Positions 42,300 to 53,100 of a stretch of DNA of 64,000 bases are shown piece after piece. The notes beneath the pieces are model-generated. The model ran no database searches, had not been told where the DNA came from, and saw only the letters and a list, made by a program, of their open reading frames with translations. Origin of the DNA: Dendrobium chrysotoxum (lineage: Eukaryota; Streptophyta; Magnoliopsida; Asparagales; Orchidaceae). The stretch's first letter is position 1, and each line of letters opens with the position of its first letter. Made by a program: the position numbers and the translations under genes. The stretch covers positions 30,491,591 to 30,555,590 of the forward strand of contig CM034300.1 in NCBI GenBank assembly GCA_019925795.1. Reading direction: 5' to 3'.

Positions 42300-43917
42300 T
42301 GAGTGTAAATAATGTTATGTTTTATATCTTAAATTTCCAATGAAACCATGATGTTTTAGTTTTGTTGTGCATGAAAAATATAGGGAAGGCATTAAATTTT
42401 GAATATCATACAACACTGTAGCATCAGACACTGTACTGCCGTGGTGCTAGCATTAACACCGTCGAAGTGCCCAATTTAGATGTGGTGGCGCCCAGTCTCA
42501 ATTTGACAGCCCCATGACATAGAAGGAGTCAGCACTGCAAAGCCCAGTCTATGTCTGCACAGCACTGCAGTGCCAATTTCCAAAGCCGCCAAGCCGAGGG
42601 GAGTTCCACATGGACTCCGTAAAACTTAACTATCAATAGCTCTACAACTCTATAGTTGTAACAGACCAAGACATGATCTGATAGCTAAGCAATGTGTCAA
42701 ATTATTAAATAATGGGTCCATATCAATAATTATTATAAAGGAGGAAATTCTTCATGCTGAGGTGTTAGTTCATTTTATGGGTGCTGAGGCGCAAGTGTCT
42801 AGAGTGCTACGGTGCCAGAGTCTGTGTTTTTATATTTTTTTAATAAATAGTCCAACTGTGATGTTAGCAAGAGAGTTCGGTCACTTAGTTAATTTTAGTA
42901 TTCATAGTGCTTCTCTATAATTTCCTTAGGAGTGATAACTAAGGGATTTCAGGAAGCACTAGATCCAATTCATAAGGGTGTTTAGTAAATATTTGTGGAA
43001 ATAACTCTGTAAGTTCAAGGAGTGTACAGGAGATTATTGAACCCATTTGGTAATATCTTCTCATGTGTTACTTCTTTTTTATACAATTAATGAAAATGAG
43101 TTTGCTTCACTTGTTCTTCATGATAGGCTACATGCTCTAGTTTTGGATTGATGGTGTAAATGGAATGTAGAGTACTATTGAATTCTCTTCATCAATAATT
43201 TAATGATATTTTAAATAGACTAGGTCTTCATTTAATGTACATAATGGCCATATATGTAGTTAATATCAAGCGTAATGGGGAGCCAAGCAATAGGAATGCC
43301 AGCACAACCATGATTATTGGATAGTTATGATGCAAGCATAGGTATAATGCTTTACATATACAAAATTTATAGAGATGAATTATAATGAGGGGGTTTTAAA
43401 AATACAAGTTTTACTCACTCTTCTAAAATTTTTTAGGGTAACAAACTGTGAGAGTTTAGAGTGGTATTGAAGATGGAAGGTTTAATCTATCCTTTGTCTC
43501 TTCATGCTAGACTGAGCGGTCAATCATGTATATGCTCTGAATAACATCAATATAAAAGAGAATCATTAGGAAATATAATGTATTTATATTCCATCAATCC
43601 AAAATATTTTATCCAAGTAGTGTTTCATTTATTTTTTTTAAAATTATATAACTTAATCTCCACCAAAACTTATTTTTATTGAATAGGGTAATTATTATAA
43701 TTATAGTAGACAATACTAGTATTTACAAGTAAACATTCTTCCTTGTGGGATCGATACTCTACTCTATCACTATATTACTTGATTCGACATGCATACTTGA
43801 GTATATTAAGTGGGGTTTTTATAATTTTTATATCAAATAAAACCTAAGAATTATTTAGGGATTAATAAACCCCTAAATTATTTTCACAATTCTTAGGTTA
43901 CTCCACTACCCCCATGA
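42300..43917 (+). repeat. Athila 3' LTR (1618 bp)
   Basis: Starts TGAGTGTAAATAATG after the purine tract and ends at CCCATGA, the mutated form of the CCCATCA end of the 5' LTR. It includes the perfect 12-bp palindrome GCACTGCAGTGC at 42562-42573 and related sites near 42425-42460 and 42820. The base composition and order follow 35998-37361. Tat-1 resumes at 43918. Confidence 0.88.
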
Positions 43918-44134
43918 CTTATGAATATTGAATGAGGGTTTTCTCACTACCCAAGTTTATTTATTTTGGATCATCAATGGTTGATTTAATCTTCTCTTCA
44001 AGTAGGGGGGGTGCACCCCTAACCTAAGAGTCATCCAATTTATCTGAAGTCTCTAAATAAAGTTTGTTAAAAGATTTGGCATTCCTTGCAAAGAGACAAT
44101 TAGACTCTAGATTATTGGTTATCAAAGGCAACAC
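43918..44134 (-). pseudogene. Tat-1 protease-RT linker fragment
   Basis: Short minus-strand stretch between the Athila 3' LTR and the solo copia LTR. Weak matches such as KINKLG and ENPHS fit the Tat region just before RT. It continues on the other side of the solo LTR, shown by the AACAC duplication. No functional reading frame. Confidence 0.55.
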
Positions 44135-45955
44135 TAAAAGTTTTTTAGGGTTGTTAAGCCCTTATAAACTAGTCCCAAAGCTAACCAAGAGGGGGGTGAA
44201 TTAGTATTTTAAAAATTGTTACACAAAATGAAAAATATTTTTGTCCTTTTAAATGTTTTAAAACACAAACATTATAAGCGGAGGCAAATACCCAAAATCA
44301 GATATTTTTAATCACAGATCTGATCACAAAAATATGTATAAATTAAAGTGCAAAAAAATAAATGAAAAGAGCACACATGATTTATAGTGGTTCGTTCAAC
44401 TTGACCTACATCCACTCCCTAGAGCCTCCCCTCCATGTATTACAATAAACACTATAGTGACTCTCCTTTTTCTCCCACAATAAGGTGGAGAAGCACTTAC
44501 AAAATCTTTTCACTGACAGCGGTCAGGCAGAAAACTTTGACTCCTTTTGCTTTCTCCTGAAGCAGGCAGAGAACCCAGAGTCCTTTTGCTTCCTCTTGAA
44601 GCAGGCAGAGAACCCCAACTCCATTTGCTTCCTCCTGAAGCGGGCAGAGAACCCAGATCTGATACTAATAATCATCTCCCTATAGCCACCACGAAACCAA
44701 GGATGAAGAAGGAAGACGATGGCCAAATCCTTGTTGGACCAACCTTTGTGAATTCCCTCATAAACTCCCCCTCGCAAGATGCTCTCTCTCTCCCAAACTC
44801 TCCTTCTCCTCTAAGCTCTCTTGTAGTGAAAAAAACCAGCAAAAAGATCTCTAAAGAGATGTTTAAAGAGCTTAAATACAAGGCTTTAAAAATAAGCTAA
44901 AATTCAACTTGTTGATTTTATCATCCAAAATTATCTGTTGATCATCATGTACGATCAGTACAAAATCAGCCATTTTGCCAGGTTGATTGCCAATGTTTGG
45001 ATGATCAGAAGAAATACTTTCTACATATCATCCAGGATGATTTTACAATCGTCCAGGATGATTAGTTCAATTTTAGTGGAAAATGACAAATCATCAAGAT
45101 AAATGTTTGGGACGTCTAGGATGATATCCTGGACGATCACAAGAAACTAAGGGTTTTCATCCTTGATGATTTCATAATCTTCCAGGATAATTAGTTCATT
45201 TTAAGTGGCAATCAACAAATTGTCCCACATAATGTTCGGGACGTCTAAGATAATATCCTGGATGATCAGAAGAAAATCATGATTTTTGTCCGGGACGATT
45301 GGAGAATGTCCCACGGAATACAAAGGATCATCCGGGACGATCGGAATGGTCGTCCTGTACGATGTGATTGATCAATTAAACCATAATTAGTCTCCTAATC
45401 GAGGGATCATTTTTGACAAAAATTGTAATGAATAATCCTGTATGATCAGAATAAAATTCTAAAAATAAAATATTTGCTAAAATGTGATTGGCGGCTGATT
45501 TTTGAATTTGTATTGATCATCCTGTACGATAAAATATCATCCAGGATGATAGGTTAACTAACCTTAATAAATAGTGATGCTCTAAATAGGGTTTCTATTT
45601 TGAACTAATCATCTTGGATGATTTGGGATCATCCTGTACGATATGCTCAAAATTTAGAAGACTCTGAAACTCACCAAATTTCTCCCCACAGTGTGTGTAT
45701 GCAAGGTTACTTAGCATCGGGATCTATCTTATTAAATTTGACTCAAGAAAAGGTAAAAACCATTAGAAGTTAAACTTACATACTGACTCAGTCCTAATCT
45801 ATCCAATCTTGAGCTGGCTTGAATTGCACTTGACTTTGTGAACCTGAAACTTAGTAGGCATTGGGCAACTAAAACAGATGTGTAGTGGTAACAGTAGAGA
45901 ACCAGGAATGTTTAATATCATCAAAACTACAGTGCTTGAATCCAAATCTGCAACA
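44135..45955 (-). repeat. LTR4: solo copia LTR (1821 bp) with AACAC target duplication
   Basis: Same family as LTR1-3: AACTAGTCCCAAAGCTAACC near 44170, the TTTATAGTGGTTCG block near 44381, 39-bp units at about 44538-44655, and the terminal CAACA at 45955. The first bases have changed (TAAAAG for TGAAAG). AACAC at 44130-44134 is repeated at 45956-45960, the 5-bp target duplication. No internal copia sequence is present, so the LTR pair has recombined. Perfect ATCATCCAGGATGAT palindromes are at 45027-45041 and 45536-45550. Confidence 0.95.
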
Positions 45956-46960
45956 AACACTTGCTTTAGATTTTGGTTTATAATATTTTATATTCCATAA
46001 ATTCTTAGACTGTTGAGATTCACCTCCAGTCCAAGTTGATAGTCTTAAACCTTACTTAGATAGATTATTTATAAAGGTAGAATAATAGTCAAAAGATAGT
46101 TTTACTATTTCATTTAAAAATAGATCATCAAGGATTGTATTGGTTTCTAAACTTTTGTTAGTAAAAGGGATAAATTTATAGGATTTACAATCTAGATTCA
46201 AAGTGAGTGAGCCTTAAACTACCAAACCAGCTATACAATTTTAAGATAATTGGATTAGAGTCGCATTGTCTACATACTGCTTAAGCTTTTTGAATCTAGA
46301 TATTTCTAGATTATATTTTTCAATGATTTAGACCATGTCATCTTCGCTATCTACTTTTATTAGAACTTCAAACTTTAGTTATTCACTCAAATTTATATAT
46401 TTCAAAGCCTTATTATTTTTCTCAAAAAAAAAAATGATTCATCCTCAATGAAAGATTCCAACTCAATATGTAGTACAAGAAACTTTATTGACAAATTTTT
46501 TTTTCTTAATTTTGATATTTTTCATTTTTTCATCCTCTAACTCTCCCTCTAGCTTATTGAGCCGTTCTATCACCTGTTAGTGCAGGAGGGGCAAGACACC
46601 AATAAATACTATGTTTGAGGTTGGGATGCTCTACTTTTTTCTTTAATTTTCTTTATTTTTTTATTTTTCTTTTTCTCTCTTTTCTTCTTTTTCTTCTTCA
46701 ACCAATTTGAAGTTTCTAGATAAGATTGTCTACTTTTTTAGCTGATGATATGAAGTATATTCATATATACCTACTAAATGAATTGAGAATTATTGCAAAT
46801 CACTATTAATATAGTATTCAACACCCTCACAAGAGTATTTAATACACTAATGAATGGTGGAATACACTATTCTATATTTGTTAAACTAGGGTCTACCCAA
46901 GAGAGCATTGAATGAAGCCAGAGAATCTATTTTTTTAAACTTGGCTTTAATCTTCAGGGT
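45956..46960 (-). other. Tat-1 linker between protease and RT, no readable gene
   Basis: AT-rich, heavily decayed sequence between the solo LTR and the Tat-1 protease. T-rich runs near 46500 and 46640-46690. By position it corresponds to the post-protease segment of the Ogre element (13365-13999), but I could not read a convincing protein match. Confidence 0.5.
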
Positions 46961-47640
46961 ATCTATTTTTAAGAGAAGGGCTATTAAGCTTAAAGTCCAC
47001 TCACCTCTTTTTTTTACTGAATCCTTGCAACATAATTTTATAATGAATTGAGATTATGAGTATCCACCTTTAAATAGGTAAGTGTTCTAAAAGTTATAAG
47101 GTTGATTAATGCACCCAAATTAATAAGGATACGGGATAACTTAAAGTTGTCCATTTTTATACATATATACAATTTCCAATTATGATCAACGATTCCCAAA
47201 AACAAGTTATCATCTTAGAACATTACTCTTGGAACCTCTTTGAAATATAATTCTTTTTTGGTTGTGTTGATGCTAGTTGGTAACCTAAATATCTATGGAT
47301 CAACTAAGTCTTTGATTAAAGCCTCCTTCATTTTTTTTAAATAAGATTACAGTGTCGTAGATACTCAATTTCACAAATAGCATTTTAAGATGAGCTAAGA
47401 TGTTGTAATCTATTTTAAGGACTTCTAGATTTGTTACATCTTGATTTGGTATAGGCTGAGGTTGTTTTAAAGTTTTAGGATTATCTATAGCTTATTTTTC
47501 TTTTATCTATAGCTGATATTTATAGTGGTAGAACTTTACCACTATTAAGGTTTACTTGAACTATCTCTTCAGGGGAAGAGGTAGGGGAATTATCTACTTC
47601 TTGATCACTAGCTACTTGTAAATTTTCTTCTCTTGAACTA
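46961..47640 (-). pseudogene. Tat-1 aspartic protease, active site lost
   Basis: Parallel to Ogre 14500-15000. The active site reads SRILINLGALIN, where Ogre has SRVLIDPGASVN. The catalytic Asp codon (47119-47121) has become Asn through a single G-to-A change, and Pro is Leu. Upstream, LFLGIVDHNWKLYI matches Ogre LLGTADHNRPIYI. The block 47341-47405 matches the Ogre stretch just before its protease (DALIVSK region) at DNA level. Several stops. Clearly dead. Confidence 0.85.
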
Positions 47641-48858
47641 TGAAAAATAGACATTTAAAATTTTATGCGGATAGGAGTACTTTAAAAATTGAGAACAAGG
47701 GCATGATAATTAGATATATATTGAAGTGATTCTCTCAATTTATTTAAATTTATTTTTGCTTCTTGAGAATGTTTTCTACTAAACTATTTGAGTTATTATG
47801 AGGATGATCATTAGAAATAAACAAGATATACGCTAAATTTTTCTATATTACTTTGTAGTCCAAGGACGAACAAAATAGAAATTATACTAAGTGAGTAAAA
47901 CAAGGTTATTAGGTCCTTCATATTTAAAATTATATCTTATTTCTTATAACCTTACTTTTAAATTTATTTTCCTCCTCCATCAAAACTATAGAAGACTGGA
48001 TTACTTGAATCTTCTCAAGCTCTTCTGTTGGAGTTATCTTCTATACTTCCTCAAAAGCTTTCAGATCAATCTAGATGGGATTTTGTACTCTTGGGGATAC
48101 CAAAAGAAGTGAGTGATAAACTTTATTTAAGATTCTTTTAGAAGAATGAGATAAGGCAATGTCCCAACCATCTTCAGGCTTTAAAGAAGGAGAGGGTGTA
48201 GAAGGCTCGCCAATCATGCATCAGGCATATACCTGGCTTGAATCAACTAAATACTCCTTCGGTATCAAAATTGCCCTATATTTTCTATATTTTCTCAAGC
48301 CAATCCTTGAAGGTGATATAATTTTCTAGTTCATAACCCACCATCAAGTGATATGAATTATAATCAGGTTGTCTTATTTTTCCCACTTCTTTTGACCTCA
48401 GGGTCAGGGAATTTAATTTAGATTTCCTTAAGAGATTCTTAAAAATTTTGTTGATCCCATCCCATTTAAATGAGTATGATTTATTGATAAGGGCCTGAAA
48501 CTTCTATCTGGTCTCTTCTAGGATAAAATTGGATCAAGGTATAAATTGATGTTCCTGTTGAGGTCTACTATATTATTGATATTGAGAAGTGCATGTTAGA
48601 TTCTCTACATGCACTTTTATCTACTATAGACACTGACCTAGATTTCTTCTTTAAGACCTCTAGGGTTTTAATTTCTATATATCTATCAATAATTGATCTT
48701 TATTAAGGACAATTGAGAAGCTTCCTCCTAAAGACTAGAGGCTTTACTCAACAACTTCTAAAATATTATAATCCTGAATCCTTTAAGCAAGAAACCTAAT
48801 GGACCATGTATGTTTTTAAGGAGAATCTATATGGCATGTTACTCTTTTGATTTTGACA
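47641..48858 (-). pseudogene. Tat-1 gag C-terminal half, degenerate
   Basis: Aligned with Ogre 15560-16300: YHLMVGYELENYITFKDWLEK is split by position, with YHLMVGYE and ITFKDWLEK near 48300-48350, the Tat zinc-knuckle region. The DNA stretch GAGAATCT..TGGCATGTTACTC near 48820 matches Ogre near 16262. The capsid half is not found, because LINE-a starts at about 48861. It is the most upstream surviving piece of Tat-1. Confidence 0.8.
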
Positions 48859-48860
48859 TT

Positions 48861-51800
48861 TAGATAGATTTTCTTCTGATCACTATCCAATTATGTTAAA
48901 ATTGGATAATTTGAATGCTTCTTATAATAAATCTATTTATTTTGAAAACATTTGGAGTTTTTACCCAGCTTTTTGGAGAATTATTCATAAGGCTTGGAAA
49001 AAGAAAGATTTTGGAAACATCACTAAAATTATTCGAAGGAAAGTTAAACAGTCTCTTCGTGCTCTTTATTTTTGGAGTAAGAATAAACTTAAAGAGTTAA
49101 TGAGCAAAAAAGAAACTCTTTAGAAGTAAATTCTATTGTTGTAGGAGGAAGAATGCTCAAATGGCCTATATTTAGATAATTGACTTCTATTAATAGGTAA
49201 ATTCTAGTAATTGAATTTGACTTTGGCTTGGCTTGCTACATGGTCGAGGAAAAAGAGCTAATACTTGGTGGTTGGAAGAAGGTGATTCCAACACTAGATT
49301 CTTTTATGCTTTTGCAACATCAAGAAGCAATGGTAATAGGATCTTTCAAGTCAAGAATGTTGATGGGATTTTGGTTGAACAACCTAAAAAAATTAAATCT
49401 TTTTTCTACAGTTAATTTCAGAATAATGGAAGGCCAAAATTATTCCTTAGTTGGTTGACTAGAATTCAGTTTAGAGCATCAAGTGGAGGAGTCAGTGATA
49501 TCTATGCTAACTATTAATTTCTCTAAGGAAGAAATGTGAGAAGTTGTAACGTGTTTGGGTGCTAAAAAATCTCTAGGTGTAGATGGAATTACCCATTCTT
49601 TTATCAAAATATATTGGGAGATTGTTAAAAATGATAGTTGGACTATATTACTTTGGTTCTTTGAAATAGGAATTATGCCTTAAGACTGGAAAGATACTTT
49701 GATTGTGCTAATTCTAAAGGTCTATGGAGCATTCTAAATTTAGACCCATTAGCTTGTGTTAGACTTTTTATAAAGTAGCTGTAGTTATGCTTCTCAATAG
49801 ATTGAAGATGTGTATTCCAAAGCTTATTTCTAAAGTGCAGGTAGCTTTTGTTCATGGAAATTTTAAGATTGATCAATGTCCTTAAGATCAAGAGGTATTT
49901 TGCATATTTAGAATCTCTGTTTCAAAAAAAGGATTGATGGCTCTTAAATTAGACTTAGATTTCTCTCAAGTCTTGAAGTATATGGGTATGACTGTTAATT
50001 TGTGCTTAATACAAGATTTTCTATTTTAATAAATGGAAGAGAAATTGATTAGATTGAAGCTAAAAGTGGATTTAGGTAAGGGTGCCCTTTATCACCTTGC
50101 CTTACCTGTTTATAATGTGCTCTAAACTTTTATATAAGGCTTTTCATTAAAGAGGTTTAAAGTTGGGTATTAAAATTTCTCCTAAGGCTGAACCTATTTC
50201 CCATCTCTTATATGCAGATGATGAGTTAATTTTCTCTAAAGCCTCTTCTAAATCAGTGAGGAGAATTAATTATTTTATTGTTGCTTACAGTTCCTGGATA
50301 GAAAGAAGAATTAATAAGTGTAAATCTGTGGTGATTTTTGGTAAATCTGTAGCTAGGTGAAGGAAGAAAAAGCTAGCTTCTTTGTTGGGGTATAAACGGG
50401 TCAAGGAAATTACATATTTGGGAGTTAAGTTTGCATTGAGAACATTAGTGGCTTCTGATCTTCAAAGCATAATGGATACATTAGATAGACTAAATGCATG
50501 AGGTAGCAAGTTTTTTTCCATTGCAAGAAGAATTGCTCTAATTAAATATGCATTTCTAGCACTTCCTTCATTTCTTATTACTCATTTTTTAGTGCCTAAA
50601 GGTGTTCTAAATGATCTGGATAGGTGCTTTAGGAAGTCTTGGTGGCATAGAGACCAGGGGAGGCAGGGGATTCATTATATTGCTTGGGAACATCTTTGTT
50701 TGTTGTCTAGAAGTGGTGGTTTGGGCCATTTTTGAGCTAGTGCTAGGAAAGTTCCTTTGAGGGTTAGGTTTGCTTAGAATTTTTTTAATAATGCTGATTC
50801 TTTACTCAATAAAAATCTTATTGCCAAGTATGGTGTTGACTTGTGGAATGGTGAAGTAAAAAGAGGATTATCTGCTATGTGGAAGATCCTTATTGAGGGT
50901 GCTAAATTCCTTAAGTTTGTAATTAGATGGAAGCTAGCAAAAAGAAAAAAAAGGTAAATATCATGGGAGATATCTAGATTTGGGATAGAGATCTTCTAAG
51001 ATGGGCTACCTTGGCTGATGTTCAAAGTTTGTGGGAATTGAAGGTGGCTCATTATCTAAATGGGAATGGTAATTAGAAACTAAATAAACTCCAACAGCAT
51101 TTTGATGAGCAATTGATCCACTTCATTCTACAAATTTTTGTTAATCATAACGAGGCTAAAGATCAACCAAAACTAACACTAAAAATGTCTAATAAATTTA
51201 TTACAACTCTGTCATAAGAAAAAACTATTACTCATGTTAAGGTCACTAGTTACAATCTGAATTAGATAAGAGGTTTGAATCTAACTCCTAAAGAGAAATT
51301 ATTTTAGTTGAGATTAGGTAGAAATGCTTTACCTACTAAGGCTTGGCTAGTTTATAGAAGGCTACAGGAAGGGAATTTATGACTGAGAGTTTGTCAAGCT
51401 ATTGAAGATACTAAACATGTTTATGTTAAGTGTAAATCTACATGATATTATTTCCAAGCTAAATTAATGGGGAACTCATATACCTGTGTTTTATTCTTGG
51501 ACTAAATGCACATAAAAGCTGGAGAGGAAAGTTCATCTTACCCCAATCTTGGTTAGAATTTATTGTAGTATTGTTTACTAATCATGGAGAGCAAGGAAGC
51601 CTTCAAGCATGGAATGAAAGTTCCTATGCCTTCAACTTCTATTGTAGATGTTCTTGTTTATACACTTAAACCTCATTTAAATCTGACTAAGGTTTTTTGG
51701 GATGCTAAATAGCTTATACAGCTGGACCAAATTTATTTGCACTCCCTGCTCCTTATTAAATAAAGATTAATGTAGATGTAGCTCTTTTCAATTAAAATCT

Positions 51801-52294
51801 AGATGGTGTAGGAGGTGTTATAAGGGATCATTAAAGGCAGGTTTTTATGTGCTTTGGCAAAAAAATTGTTTCATTGAGATATTGCTCAAGTGGAGATGCT
51901 TGTTTATAATGTAATTAGAGATGTTTTCTAGGGTTGGATGTATGATATACAGGGTAACATTATTGAAGATGACAATTTAAAAGTTATGACATTTTGTCAT
52001 AATTCAATGAAGAAAGTTAGAGATTAACATGTATAGAATTGGTAGGAGGATTATCCTTTCCTAGGGAGTTTTGTAAAGTGATTTTTCTTTCTATTTATAG
52101 TCATTGTAAGTTGGCAGATTATTGTGCCTCCTTAGCAACTTTTGGTAAATTTCAATAGGATGTTACTTCTTTCAATAATCTTCCATCATATTTTATTGAG
52201 ATGGTTAGCGAGGAGTGTGTTAAAGTTACTATCATGTAGGTCTTTTGTATTTCTTTTCTAGTTTTAATGAGTATTATAAACCTCTTTAAAAAAA
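48861..52294 (+). mobile_element. LINE-a: 5'-truncated L1-type LINE, heavily decayed
   Basis: Begins inside the endonuclease end (RFSSDHYPIML), then WKKKDFGNITKII and ALYFWSKNKLKELM. RT remnants are FRPISLC near 49740, DFSQVLKY near 49965, a SGFRQGCPLSP-like stretch at about 50065, and the YADD codons intact at 50211-50222. The post-RT region and RNase H remnants follow to about 52200. The 3' end is a short A run at 52288-52294. Stops and shifts are frequent. I could not find a convincing target duplication. The left flank is Tat-1 gag. Confidence 0.85.
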
Positions 52295-52970
52295 GAGGAT
52301 AAATCAAACACATAAAGCCTCCTTTTTTTCCTTAATGATTTATTTTATTTAGGTTTTAAAGAACCATGTTAATTAACAATTTCAAACTAAGCTATTAATT
52401 AACAAGTCATAAGCTTATAAATTACCATTCCTCCTATTTGAATATGATCAATGGCTTTGATTTTTTTTTCTTCAACCTCTGGTCGCCGAATTTAGTAATG
52501 AACACATTCTATCTTGTTCTAAGGAATTTAATTGATAAACATTGCTCAAAATTATCCCATAGGATCATATAAGCAAGAACATCCAATCTAATAGTTAGAT
52601 AGCCATGGATTGGAGGTTTTCCTCATACTTGACCAAACCTAGTATAGTAGGTACAAAGGTTATCGAAATACCTAGGTTTATTGGACAATTGAGGGGGATT
52701 TTCTCTCTTCACACTTGACTGATCCTTAGTGGAAATTCCTCTTCATGTGATAGAGATATAGAATGAATTGATTACAATTTGATAGTTGTCTTGAAGTGGG
52801 GTCATTAGAGTTGATTGAATTCAGTAAGGGATAGTTGGATGACTAAAGGAGCACAGGGCATTACTCTAGAACACACAATAACTTTTTTGAAAGCAAGAAA
52901 TGGAACCCTTGTTCTCTTAAATTTAGAGGATTTAAAAGGTATGCAGGAATGAACTAAGCTCCTGCTCAAG
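52295..52970. other. Intervening sequence with no recognised feature
   Basis: AT-rich sequence between LINE-a and LINE-b without supported coding potential or LTR signature. A short direct repeat is present: GAATGAACTAAGCTCCTGCTC near 52948 resembles GAATGAACCAAGCT at 52971, the LINE-b target. It continues to the right of LINE-b at 59293. Confidence 0.5.
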
Positions 52971-53100
52971 GAATGAACCAAGCTATCAGATAATTTGTAA
53001 CAACAAACAAAGGTGATAAATTTAGTGAGAGAAGGTCCAAAATTTTAGTTAGAGAAAATGATTTTTCAAATTTTTGTATGGCTCATTTGGTGGCTATCTG

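Larger units (their letters stand above)
35998..43917 (+). mobile_element. Athila-type Ty3/gypsy element lacking pol
   Basis: Two related LTRs (35998-37361 and 42300-43917) flank an internal region with a tRNA-Asp-like primer site, Athila gag, a long non-coding stretch and a purine-rich tract before the 3' LTR. Protease, RT, RNase H and integrase are missing. After gag the sequence jumps to GQRL-like sequence that normally follows integrase. A LINE sits in gag (38406-39844). The 5' LTR lacks its first about 257 bp. The surrounding sequence is Tat-1 in the opposite orientation. Confidence 0.88.

Noticed and set aside
44523..44900. Frames of 69-117 codons with repeated peptide units in LTR4
   Set aside because: They arise from the 39-bp tandem units, which are 39 bp long and so stay open in repeated frames. 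No gene is implied.
47891..48112. 73-codon plus-strand frame in the Tat-1 gag area
   Set aside because: It is antisense to recognisable Tat-1 gag/protease sequence and has no motif.
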